The notes beneath the pieces were generated by a model that saw only the letters and a list, made by a program, of their open reading frames with translations, searched no databases and had not been told where the DNA came from. Shown piece by piece: positions 39,181 through 51,600 of a DNA stretch of 64,000 bases (position 1 is the first letter of the stretch; each line of letters opens with the position of its first letter). Source of the stretch: Lates calcarifer. Taxonomy: Eukaryota > Chordata > Actinopteri > Centropomidae. The stretch spans positions 10,462,194-10,526,193 of the forward strand of contig NC_066852.1 of NCBI RefSeq assembly GCF_001640805.2, read 5' to 3'. A program made the position numbers and the translations under genes.

Positions 39181-42100
39181 TACTGCACAAATAAATTGGT
39201 TCCTAGCGCGAAAAGTTTGTTCCCAGGTGGAGTCAAAAAGTGTCAGGTTTTCAAGTGTGAACCTTGATGACATCAGTGGGCGTGTCATATTCTACAGGTT
39301 GGAAAGAGAAAATAAGGTTTAACCAAAACTACAGATAAGAAAGTCTACTAAACTAGTTGACTATTAATCATTTAGAAAACATAGGAAAATTCTCTTAAAC
39401 AACATAAAAAACAAAACAATTAGCTATCCAAACTATAAAAAAATAAAAATAAAAGAAACGCAAAATCACTCACATAGCTGTGGGCAAAAAACATAAATAT
39501 TTCATTTAAGTACAATTTTACACACTGTCTAGACATTTAAACCTATAACAGAACAATATAAACAAGGCAGCCACTGTGGCCTTCAGTCCCTGTTTACAAC
39601 ACACATGCTGCTCTCCTTGTTCTTAATTGTGTTGGGCTGATGCCTAAGGGTCCGTGCAGCTCCCAAAGCTTGCTGGCATTACAGAGAGGCAATATCAGCC
39701 CGCCACAAGTGAGCCCCCAGAAGACCAGGCTTTATCTGCAAACGGCCAGCAGCCAGCATTACAATCAGTATGCAAAAACATGAGCACAGATACACAGTGG
39801 AGAACATACATACACACTAAAGGTCATTTGTAGCACCTGTACCCCTATAAATATGTTTTTTTTTTCTTCTATCAGTCATCCCTGAGGCAGTTATGCTGTC
39901 TTGTGAAGATCTAGGGAGAGAAGGAGAGTGAAGAGCAACAAACACAAAGACAAACAAGCATGTCTGTAGTTTTGTCTCATTCTGTGATGAAGGAGGCGGA
40001 TAGAGTGTGTTTTCTCCAAAACTGTGTCTCTCTCTAGAGAATTAAATAAAATGTGCGAGGAAAAAGCGAGTAAAAAGCTACAGAGCGTTGGAACAACAAG
40101 CCAGGCGTTTTGTATTTTACTCAAGCAGGCTTGGTGAATATGTAGAGCAGGAAAGAAAGCATGAGGGGATAAATTATTGGAGGAAGGCAGGAGGAAAAGA
40201 GGAGGTGATAAAGGGGGAACGTGGAGGTTTTAAAGCAACAAATCATGAGCACTGAGATTGTAATAACACAATGTGACAAATATGAGTGTAATTTACTGCA
40301 GCGTTGGTGGTCTTGCGTCGACCTACCCCGGTGTCATTTACAGTACAATACTGTATGTATTTAGAGTGTATGAAGGGAAGCTACTATGAGTGTTTGGATC
40401 CAAACCAAAGAAATATACAGAGAAAATATCAGATATCACAATCAAATTAGCTCGCTACACTGAAGGCGCACCAGCCATCCGCTCAGTATGAAAAATGACC
40501 CTATACAAAGGTATAACGCTTCACATCAGCTGACAGATGCATGGACACACACACACTAACACATTTTTCTGAGGCATCACTCTTAAGAACCTTGGATACT
40601 TGGGTTACAACTTTCAACTCAGATTCAAACTCAAAGTCAAAAACCTCCAAATTCACTTCTTAAAGAATGTGCCTATTACTCTCTGTGGTTTTCAGCAAAC
40701 ACGGGAGTACTAGAAAAACAGTGGGTGACATTTATTAATGTAGACCACTGTAGACTTAGTACCACCCTTCTGTGCTGCTGACAGCTGCCTGACACAGTCA
40801 GCTTGCTCAGTGACTCTGACACGAAGCCTACCTGAGCCACAGTGGAAATGGTAAATGGTGGAAACGGTAAATCTCTCCCTGTAGTACCGTGGGATTACCT
40901 ATGCTCGAGTGCCAGCGCCACTATGGAAAGAGCAGCAGTCAGACACAGCTAATAAAGGCAGGCCGATTTTGTGGGAGGCTTAAGAGTGTGCAATAAATGG
41001 AACAGCTATGTCTTGTTAAGGCAGTCCTTTTGTTTCAGTCTGTAAAAGTCATTTAGTTTTCGTTTTTGTGACCCGTGGCACAAACCATGGATCAAAGTCC
41101 ACACTTTTAATGGCAAGACAGAGATTTACAGAAGCTTCCATAGTTCACAGCGTCGCTCTTGTAAGTCAAATGACACCACATGTTTAAACAGACAACTATC
41201 TGAGGCCAGATCAACGAGGCAGATATCAAGAGAACAAAATGAAAAGAGAAAATAGAGAGATTTGGAGACTACAAGAGGATATGAGAGACAGACATGACAA
41301 GTTACACAGAAAAACTAAAGACCACAAGAGTACTGCAGGGGAAAACCTCAAGTAAGCTAACTAAATTATTTACATTGTTTTATATTTAGTCAGAATTTAC
41401 AAATGCATTTTGAATTAAACTGGTTTGCAAGTGTCAGGGAGGATGATGGAAATTCTCCACCTTTGGCCTGATGTACAGCAAAAGTGTCAGTTTCACAAAA
41501 ATAGCAGATTAAGTAAAAATTAATATTACAGAGAGAACCCTGTGTCTGAATAAGAAGTGAGTGCTGTCAGCATTTCCATCCTAAAATACACTTCACAGAC
41601 CCAGACAAGACAGCCGTAAGACTTTGTGACACTTTACTCAGAGCAACAAAGTATTAGTGTGACAAGTGGGTGATATTATGCAAGTGTTTTTTGTGCATCA
41701 CTGCGCCACCTTTGGTATTTTAAGCACATCTGATTATACAGAAATGTCAGCAAAACATCCAACAAATCCTCTCTTCTAAGGCCAAGTTCTGACTAATGTG
41801 CATTCAGCGCTACATCAAAGGAGCTACAACCAGAGAGACCAGGGACCTGATTTATAAAACTGTGCAGACTCTACAATAACAGGTTACACAAACACAAAAG
41901 ATGAAATCATCAAATGAACAAAGTAACCATTATTTTTAAAAGCCATCCACACGCTCACCTATAACTAATTTCCTCCACACTAAAACATAATGAACAAGAA
42001 ACGATGACCTTAAAAAAACTAACAATCATCCAAAAATGATCAGTAAATGTCAATTGTGAATATTCATATTAATCAGCATGTCATTTAATAACTTGAGCGG

Positions 42101-42308
42101 AAAAGGCATTATGCCAGACCACTGATCAAAAAAGAGAAACTGCACAAAGGCTTTTATGCAGGGTGAGGATAGATGTGCTATTGTTTGGCTGTATAGTCCT
42201 GATAAGAACAGTTTTTTTAATGATGGCACTGAAACAAATCACACAACTCAAAATGTATATGTTTGAGTGAAAAGCGCCATAAGGAGCCAACCTTTAATGT
42301 TTCTACAC

Positions 42309-42716
42309 TAAAAGATTAGTTTGACTTTTTAGACAATATGCTTATTTGCATTCTCACTGAGAGTTAGATGAGAAGATCGAGAACACTCACATCTGTGCAT
42401 ACATCTGCATTATGAAGCTGCTTCCCCACCCCCCAAAAAAATGCACAACTTGTTGTTTTTACAATTTAGTTTTTGAAGGGACAAGATATTCTGTGTAAAT
42501 TCACATTAATAGGCTTTTTTTTTTTTTAAACCTCTGGAGAGAGCCAGGCTAGCTGTTTACCCCCATTTCCAGTCTTTATGCTTAGCTAAGCTAACTGTGT
42601 CCTGGCCATAGCCTCATATTTATTGTAAAAATATGAGAGTGATATCATTGTCTCATCTAACTCTCAACAAGAAAGCAAATAAGCCTATTCCCCAAAATTT
42701 GAAACTATTCCTTTAA
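42309..42716. mobile_element. foldback (MITE-like) element with ~75 bp terminal inverted repeats
   Basis: The left arm (TAAAAGATTAGTTTGAC…GAGAGTTAGATGAGAAGATCG, 42309-42380) is the imperfect reverse complement of the right arm (TCTCATCTAACTCTCAACAAG…AACTATTCCTTTAA, about 42640-42716). The centre holds CAGGCTAGCTGTTTACCCCCATTTCCAG and GCTTAGCTAAGCTAACTG. There is no coding sequence. Copies occur at 8080-8348 and 44891-45200. I recall this kind of sequence as abundant in acanthomorph genomes but give it no family name. Confidence 0.7.
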
Positions 42717-43414
42717 CAAAGAAAAAAAAAACTCATTGGAAAATAAACCATTTGTGTTGCTCATCTCTTGGAGACACATACTCCAAACATACGCACACAC
42801 TCATTCATTTGTAAAGTAAAACACAGGGAACCAATAAATGCCAGACATTCTTTCTCAGGCAGTATAAACTACAATTAAGTGGAACAGTTGAACACTGTCA
42901 TTCACTCGAGTATGTGGGGGAAGGAATGTGAGTGTGTTTCTCTGCCTGTGTGTGGCCAGGACAAGGTGTCTGCAACCACACTCTGTCTTAAACTCTGCTA
43001 AAACATATGATCTCCTTAAATTGCATTTGTGCAGGTGATTTTAATCACATGGAAGTTATGAAATCTGTGTTTCTGTCTTCTGCCATGCTTCTAGCAACAC
43101 ACTGCACAATGTAGTAGTCTCCAGAGAGGAGAGTCAAGGTCATGGACAATGACAACACCTCCTGACTGCAGCACACAGATGTTCAGGGCAAAATATGAGC
43201 TGAGTGAAAATGTGTGAATGAGGAATAGGCTTAGAATTCATATTACAATATGTAGACTAACCACTGTTATAATTATTGTTTAATCTGCCAACTATTTTTT
43301 ATGATTAATCAATTACTTTCTCTTTAAATATCAGAAAAAAGTGAAAAATGCTCATCAAAATTTGCCAGTCCTATCTCACATCTTCAATTTTTTACAGTGT
43401 CACAACACAGTACT

Positions 43415-43565
43415 ATTTTTTTTTTTTTAAATCTACTTTTGGTTGCCATCTGTTAAATGCTGGGAAGGTAACAAGCAATAAAGTCCCCAGGGCAGAGTCG
43501 AACCAGAACATTGCTGGTGCACGATAAACATCTGAGCCAACTAGGTCACCAGGACTCTTTAACTG
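43415..43565 (-). mobile_element. tRNA-derived SINE remnant
   Basis: On the minus strand a polymerase III B-box GGTTCGACTCT lies at 43504-43494, about 30 nt after an A-box-like TAGTTGGCTCAGA (43543-43531), the spacing found in tRNA genes. A tail of A residues (T run on the plus strand, 43415-43428) ends the unit. It cannot fold as an intact tRNA by eye and lacks a clean acceptor stem, so a SINE head is the better call. The open frame across it is not a gene. Confidence 0.6.
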
Positions 43566-44890
43566 GAGAATAAGGCTGACTATGACACAACCACTGAGGG
43601 CAAAACATATTGCACCCCTCATCTAATTATTCCTGCAATTTGTATGAATGTAATAATAGCTTGTAAGTATACATGGCATATTCCCAGCTATGCTAATACT
43701 GTCTACTGGCAATGCTGGATTAAGTCAATTTTTTGTCAGCAGACTCTACATGTGTCCATCTTTATTTACTGACTAAATCCTGTATATTTCTTTGACATAG
43801 TGAGCAAGTAAACTGCAGTGGCTGAGAATCAGGGGCTTAGCCACCTGCATTTGTGATGAAAGAACACCTTTGGAGCACAACTGTCTGGAAAGGCCAGCAG
43901 CCCATCTGAGACACTTATCCTCACTCCATTAAATGTTCAGTGGAAAGTAAAGTGGTTGTATAGGCCATTGATTATAACTCAGGCAGAGCTTGAAAGTCAA
44001 ACTTCCCATGAATGGAGCAAACAGTGAAGTGGCAAAGAGGTTGTTTGTTATTAAAGGGACAAAAAGTCACCCTGAGTGAATCTTACACATTTGTTTGATA
44101 TGCAGTGATTTACTGTTTACCTATCTTAGATAGACTGCATAATGTATGTTTGACCATCTGCAGTTTATCATGTTTCCTTCATCTCCTCTGAGGCTTCTAA
44201 GTTACAAAACTGTCATTTAAAATGTTTTTGCTAAACAAACTGAATTAATACATGAATTTTACATTAGCTCCATGCTGTGTCATTGCATGTCACTAGTGCA
44301 TGTCTGCATGACCTACATATATTTTCTGTCTTAATTGCGCCCCCGGTAGTGGCAGCCCAGATGTGAACTGACTGTCATACTGTGAAGGGAGGGAGACACT
44401 GCCCTGAGCACAGATCCTGTCTACAAAACTGAAGCCTTCTCACTGGACTGAACTCTTGTTTTGTACGTGTGTGCACGGAGACACAGAAACGTGCATGTAC
44501 TGGATATGCCCAATTGACGATATTAAATAGACAAGTCAAACAAGCCTCTCAACTCATCTTCTAACGCTCGATTACTGTCTCTGTAACAAAGAGGCAGAAT
44601 AAGTGGCCACAGCACTGGATGTTTTTGGACTGCACCGACACTAAAAGCAATCATGGCATTCGCTTAATAGTCTGAGAGGACATTAATAAGAGGGTACGCT
44701 GAGCCACAGGGGATTATGGGTCAGTGCTGTGTAGATTCACTCAGCTTTTGTTGGCATTGTTAATAACCTGCGTGTTAAAAGAGGAATGGGTCTCACTTAG
44801 CTCTGCAATGAACTCCACTGTGGGAAAGAAGGCAAATACCCACTCTATGGTATTAATACCCATCTAGTTGGATCACATTTACGTCTGACC

Positions 44891-45200
44891 TTAAATGAGT
44901 AGTTCATCACTTTGTGAAAAAAGCCTGTTTGTGTTAGATCGGTTAGATAAGAGGATCAATAATTCTCATGTGTGTCTGTTAAGTATAAAGCTAGAGTCTG
45001 GAGACAATTACCTTAACTTAGCATAAGGACTGGAACCAGGGGGAAACAGCCAGCCTAACTCTGTCCAGGGGTAACAAAAACACCACCTATCAGCACCTCT
45101 GAAGCTCACAAATTAACACGATGTGAGTGGTATCAATCTTCTGGTTTATCTCTTTGTAAGAAAGTCAATGAGTATATTTCGTAAAATGGCGAACCAAATT
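44891..45200. mobile_element. copy of the foldback element
   Basis: It starts TTAAATGAGTAGTTCATCAC and contains AGCATAAGGACTGGAACCAG, GGGAAACAGCCAGCCTAAC, TCTGTCCAGGGGTAAC and CAGCACCTCTGAAGCTCAC. It closes with GAGTGGTATCAATCTTCTGG and GTAAGAAAGTCAATGAGTAT, the inverted counterpart of the left arm. It has the most complete interior of the three copies in the window. Confidence 0.65.
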
Positions 45201-45670
45201 CCACACCCTCTCATGATATCGATGTTCAGCTATCTGATCTGCCAGCCACCTGTTTGACTTATGTGTGCTTCTTGGTGACATCCATGCACAAAGACTTTAT
45301 GCAGGATATAGAATATATTACAAATGCCTCTCCAGCCATATCAGAGTTAGTTTGACGGACTTCTTTTTCTTCTTCTTTTGGTGTCCTTGCAATTAAGTTT
45401 ATCAGACTCTCTGATTAATACCTAAAATGTATTAACCAGAAATTTGTTACATTTACTTGTGAATGTGTGGGATGTGACTTTTGTCTACTTTATGCCTGAC
45501 ATTGCTCCAAGAACAAGAAAGAACAACAAAATATGTTTTGTTGTTTTTCAAAATGGTTTCAGACATTGAGGCAGCAGTCTGACTGGTTCAAAAACAGCAG
45601 CGGGTGTCTGACACATTGGCAGCAGTCAAGCCAAGGAACCAAATGCAAATCTTATCAAAACACAGCTGTT

Positions 45671-45693
45671 GCTGCTGCTGCTGCTGCTGCTGC
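45671..45693 (+). repeat. (GCT)n trinucleotide repeat
   Basis: Seven to eight GCT units (CAG on the minus strand) with inverted flanks GTT and AAC. It is intronic and not coding in any supported frame. Confidence 0.9.
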
Positions 45694-48197
45694 AACTGGT
45701 GCCACATTGTTAAGTGTTGCACTTGCTATAAAAATACATTTAATATACTTTTATCAGTAATTTTTAAAGAAATTCTGATGCAGTCTGCTGGGTGAGTCAC
45801 AGCACACAGTGGCCAAAATATCATAGAAATAACAAATGGGAGTGCTCCTTATGACATTACCCATGCCAAAGATTTATGTTGAAATGGTAATGGTAATATT
45901 TCAATCACATGAATCACAAAATAAATACATAAAGCCAAGAATTTAATTTGTAAATGTAGTGTATAAGAGGAGACCCCATTCTAATACACTACGTGTTCGC
46001 TTTTGAGACAGTAGCAGAACCTGCAGGGAGGGGCTATACTGCAAGTTGCAATAAAGCACCGCAATGGGAGAAGCCAAGAAGTCAGAGTTCAGCACGGATG
46101 AGAATCAGCTTCTGGAACTCCATAATATCCTGACCTCTTTTTTCACCACAAACCTGCTTGTGTCAATCACTTCAACTGGGCAAATATCATTCTGGCTATG
46201 TTCTTGACAAATTGCTTTTCGCTTCCTTTTTGCTGTGAAGGACTGAAGCCTTTATGAACAGACTAAAGTCCATTTTTTATTGAAAATTTAGCTGACCCTT
46301 CAGTAAGCTTTTCCAGCAGATTTTTAGAAGCTGATTAAAACAGCTCATCTGGCAGCAATTTGGGAATTTATCTGTATGAACAGCTTTTTATTTGGCTCCA
46401 TTTGTGGTGCTGCTGTTGATCACACATTGGCACGGGGCTCTGTTGTTTGTTGACGTAAAGTATACAGTTAAAGCCCAGCTTTCAAGCTTGGTTTGCTATG
46501 TAGCGTGGGTCCAAAAGTCTCTCTACATGTTCATGATTATTGAGACAAAAATGTTTTAAGTGGTGTTTCTGATGTAAACTGTTATTTTGTGTGTTCTTAT
46601 AAATTGCGTTAAGAGTGCAACACTTTGCCTTCAATTTGAAAATCTTGGCAAAAGTTGTGATTATCTGCTGGTTGAGGAGAGGTTCCATTCGACTGTTAAA
46701 TGTAATTGCAATGATTTATAAGGCTGCAAGCAAACAACGCTGATTGCAATAAACCAGCTTCAAAAATCCGGCCGCATTCAACACTTGATATCAATCTTGC
46801 ATGTTACAATAAAGCTGCTGTTTGAAGTGAGGAAACAGTGCAGGTACTTTGTTAGATTGGAAGTAAAGCTTAAGTCCGCTCCCTCAGTTCTCATTGCAGT
46901 GGAAAAATCACAGGCAATTGGAACAAAATGTCTGTGAGATTAATGACTGTCTGAAGTTTCCTTTTATCTCTGTGTTCGTACACACAGATTCTGAACATGA
47001 GTTAATTACTGTATTTCAAAAAACAGCTGCAAAAGACGATGGTGCCTCCTTCTCCCTAACACCTCGACTCCATCCCCGTCCACACTTCTTGCTCCCTCAT
47101 TAACCTGGGGCTTTTTTTTTTTTTTTTTAAATGACAATGACATTTCATTGGTTATCATACCACCACACAACCCCCGGTTATATGGACTTCCAAGAGAAGG
47201 CCCTCAGCTACAGCTTCAGCCTTCAGCTACAAGCATTACAGCAGAGAAGTTTCTTATGCCTCTCAAGTATTATTTACACAAACTCTAGAGCTGAACCAGT
47301 GGATGAAAAATTTGAAGATTTCTTATGAATCTTTCAGTGACACATCAAAAGTGGAATGAGGGAAAAGTAATAAAAAGTAATAAAAACTGTGAGACTGCAG
47401 ATCAGTATATATTCAAAGAAGCTTATAATATTGATTGATGGCCATTATTACAATGGAATAGACAACAGCACATCATACAAATGTTACATGCTGAATTTTT
47501 AGCCCTTACAGCATATTATATTACTCAGTCCTTGACTAAACAAATTAAACATGATCAACTTTTTTCTTCAGTTACTTATGGTGAATGAGAGAAATACTAA
47601 GAATAAACCAAACTGATACAGCCAGACTAAAGCTATGTCTCTTGGTCAACATCTCCTCTCACATATCTACCCATACTTGGTGTGACATCTTGTGATTCCT
47701 ACATCGTGCAGATATCTCCCTCTGGCTAATGAGTCTGCATGTCAAAATGTTTGAGATGCCTTAAGAGTCTGCATTCTACTGTCAACCTCTGGTTAATGAA
47801 GGTAACGTTACATACATCCTCTCTCTGTAATTAGAAAAGGTCAGTCATGCAGGCATTACCCTGAGACTGGCCTGCTGGTCCATCATCTTTCACTGAAGGC
47901 CTTACTGGGATGTGATAAGCCAAGTGAAGGACTGGTTTTAGTTTAGATGTGTTCTGATCAAGGCTGTCAGAATCAATTTTAACACTAGAATGACAGGCTC
48001 CTCTTAACTCTTCTTCCAAGACGTTTGGCAGATAATCAAATTCATCTTTGTAAAGGGACACTAACTAAATCTTTCTCAGCCCATAGTGGAAAATCTCTGG
48101 AAAACACATTGTCCATATTGTCTTACCTCCATTTACAATATACTGCATCAAATGTATTATTTTCATTTAAAAGATTTCAAACTCAAACTGACTGATT

Positions 48198-48244
48198 TTT
48201 TTTTGTTTGTTTGTTTATTTATTTGTTTGTTTGTTTGTTTTTTT
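48198..48244 (+). repeat. TTTG/TTTA tetranucleotide repeat
   Basis: GTTT units with two ATTT variants in the middle, flanked by T runs. It may be the tail of an eroded retroelement, but no body is seen. Confidence 0.85.
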
Positions 48245-48409
48245 GCAAAGAGCTTTTTGAAGTAAAACTACATGCCACATACATTGGAAAGAAATAATAC
48301 AACATTAAGTGTTTAGCTACCCTTGCACTAATTCCCCAGTGGTTGAGTCATTCATAATATTATCAATTAATTATCTAATACTGCAACACTCCACTCACAC
48401 TCATGCCTT

Positions 48410-48610
48410 GTTACAGGTCCAGATAAAGGCATCAGAGTTGCAAATTCATAACTATCAAAACCATCAGCTTCAGTTATTACTCCTGCAGCATCTCAAATGC
48501 CAGCTAATAATAGCTCTGCTAATTAAAGCAATTTATGCATGTTTTGGGCTCTTCACTGAGAGATGCTCTGGTGGGAAAACAGTTCTTTATGCTGCAGTCT
48601 TCACATAGGG
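48410..48610. promoter_or_regulatory. candidate intronic regulatory block
   Basis: Non-repetitive block with CAGCTAATAATAG, GCTAATTAAAGC and TTTATGCATG (homeodomain and POU-like cores) between 48495 and 48541. It is about 6 kb downstream of the alternative first exon in the direction of transcription. Confidence 0.28.
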
Positions 48611-51600
48611 GGCTTTGAACCCTGTCAGTAATGACAGGGAGAGATGAGGAGACGAATGAAGGAGAAAGATGAGAAGGATTGAGGAAATGGCAGAGGGATA
48701 ATGCTCACCACTGATGTGTTCTCTCACAACACTGAGCAGTTCTTTTTATTAGAAAGTATTGGGTTTAATAGTCACAGCCGACCTAATTTGATGATATGTG
48801 TGAGAAAATGTGTGAGAGTACATCTATTTTCTGTGTGTGTCTAAGCATGAAAGTGAAAAAAAAAAAACTGTTAAAGATGCTACCAAAATGCTTATTGATA
48901 CTATTGATTATTATCTGCCTGACTGGAGAGGAGATGACTCACACTTAGTTATCCTTGAGAAGCATCTCTGAGGTCATACCCTTACACTGACCTTTAAAGC
49001 TGTCCTTTCAAAATATTAATTCTCCCAATTACTCTCAAACCAAAATCCTTGAGGAATACAGAATCATTTTAAAAGCATTACAACCACTGTAGCACGTCAA
49101 TCACTGCTAGCACAGATGGACAAGTTGAGGGGTCATGTGAGTACCATGGTTTGTTTCAGTTTGTCTAATTAGCCTGTCTCAGCTCATCTTCATTAGAGGA
49201 TGAAAAAAACGTGGATTTGCATATTAACTACAAAACTCAGATGTGGGATGTATTTATAATTACTTGTAAAATCTCAAAACTATGGAGAGCAGATTTATTT
49301 GTAGAAGTAATTATCCAAAGTGCCTTAGCACACAGCCATAGCTGGACACTGACCTCAGAACAGGAAACTAAGGCCAAAAGAAGTACAAACAGCCCGGAGA
49401 AAACCACAAACCCACGGGAATTCCTGAGCTTAGAAGTTCGACTATCCAGATGAGCACGGCTAGTGGTTCACTATTTAGGAGCTCTTGGCAGTCTTTAGGG
49501 AGGAACTGAGACCAGCACCCTGGGCGTGACAAATACATGATGTTAAAAAAGTTAAATAAATCAACGTAAGATCACAAACAATTTAGCTATGTGCAGTGTG
49601 AGTCTGCAACCCTAATTTTGTTTTCACAATGGTATGATGTGATCTGAGCAGACATAACCACATTTCATAAGTCTAATTAACACATACTTAAATGACAGAA
49701 TAATTTGGTGATTACAAATTTTATCTGGCTAAATTAACACATTACTGAGGTGGCAGTGACCATAAAATGTCATATTTAATAGTTTAGCTTTATGCTTTTA
49801 TACTTGTTTAATAAAATCAAGCTGTTTATTGTATTTATTATATCATCTGGTTCAGGTCATGCTTGAGTTGCTGCTGCAACCAATCAACACATTACCATGC
49901 TTTAATAAGAGCGTCAATCCAAACACTTAAAAACGCTGACTGAATAAATTAACTATGCTGTGGTTCTTCTTGTTTTTTATAGATGTGTAGAAAGGGTTGA
50001 AGGAAGGAGAAGCGGTGTAGGAGGATCCCTCAGGCAAGGAACCTGCTACCTTTGCAGGAGAGGCAGAGAATTATCGATCCTTCTCAAAATCAGGAGTTGT
50101 GTGTGTGCAGGAGTGTGAACGTATGTGCGAAGGTGCGATGACCTGTGAACTCCAGGCCCACAGGCACTTGTTAATACTCTCAGAAGCTTTCCCTCTCCGG
50201 TGTTGGCAACTGTGCTTGGCCTCACAGCACCACAGGAAAACAGTGAGTAAACAAGGGAAGCAATCATGAATCACAGCTTTCAGCACACAATTCGGAAACG
50301 CATATTAAAAACAAGCTTTCGCTAACACCATTAGGTATGCATTTATGCACATTCAGTCAAAACCAAACAATTCTAGCAACGCCTGCAGGGGTTTGAGAGA
50401 CAAGGGAGATACAGTCTAAGTTATTCTGCTTTAACAGTTCCTGGTGGACAAAGTTCTTATGAACCCTAAACCTCAAATCAGGTTTGATGGATCCCAAGGA
50501 TGGGTGAGAGGGATATAAACTGCTTAAAAATCTTAATGCCATTCAAAGCTGAAAACTCAAGCTGTGCCAGAGTCGCTCCACAGCGGTAAAAAATGAAAGA
50601 ACACACGCGAAATTAGCAAGCAACCATTGCATGTTTCTTTAAAAGAGAGCAGTTTCAGCAGATTCTCTGTCATTATGAATGAAGCAGAGAGGGGCTACAA
50701 TGTGAATACATACCTCTCTCTCTCTATTTCTTATTCCTACCCAGCACTTTGGTGTGTCCCAGCAAATAAACACACACTTACTGGAGAGGCTCTCCTACCA
50801 AACTGGTCTCCAGTGAAGCTTATTAGCCGCATTATTTCTAGGGAAGAACCTGACAGTTTCATCCAACAAACAAAGGAAGCCTCATCGGTGTACAAAGATG
50901 TCTTATCAGCCCCATCATCCATAGCAAAGGAGTCCTCATTAGTAGCGACACTCAGCTCATCACTGTCACCATCACAAAGACTATAGGGAGTCTTGTTAGC
51001 TTAGGGGATGGCACAGCAGGCCAGCTTCCCCCAATCAAGCCATTGTTACTTAAGGTCCAGTGTTTCTGTAACAAGTGCCATGCAGTATTTTGGGTCACAA
51101 CAGTCAACCTCTTGCAGCCATGAGCGTCAGTCGCCAAAGCAGTATGAGTAAGTACACGTGAACTCTGACCTGTGTACGACTAACTCCAGCAGGCCGGCCA
51201 GATGTCTCAGTTAAACTGTTCCCTATGGGGTTGCTCCACACACCAGTGATGGAATTAGGCTGTGTTCTGCTGGTCTCTAAGCCCCTCTTGTACTTACTTC
51301 TCCACTGATAACACATGGACGAGAGGGTCTATAAAGGTAAAATCAGCCTCAGAGGACTTTGGCCACTTATTGCTAAAGTAATTAGCCTAGTTATTAGCTT
51401 AGCTAGTACAGTTATGAAGATATTAACAAAATCCTGTAATACAGTTTGAAAGCTCAGTTGTGAGACAACCTTCCTTAGAAAGAATAACAGGGCGGGCCAT
51501 TCTTTTATTTTCCACTGGTTCCTTTTTAAGACAGTGTTTACAGACCATCAAACAAAGCAGGTAAAATGGCGAGCCAAGTCGCAGCATCACTCTGGGGACG

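Noticed and set aside
43490..43560. Functional tRNA gene
   Set aside because: The A and B boxes are tRNA-like, but no intact acceptor stem or anticodon arm is visible and an A-rich tail follows, so a SINE head is more likely.
43413..43622. Minus-strand frame ending in poly-lysine
   Set aside because: The lysines are the A tail of a SINE remnant.
44335..44360. CTCF-like GCGCCCCCGGTAGTGGC
   Set aside because: The match to the CTCF core needs an insertion, so it is weaker than the two reported sites.
45533..45760. Possible polyalanine or polycysteine coding repeat
   Set aside because: The tract is a short intronic GCT microsatellite with no splice signals and no homology.
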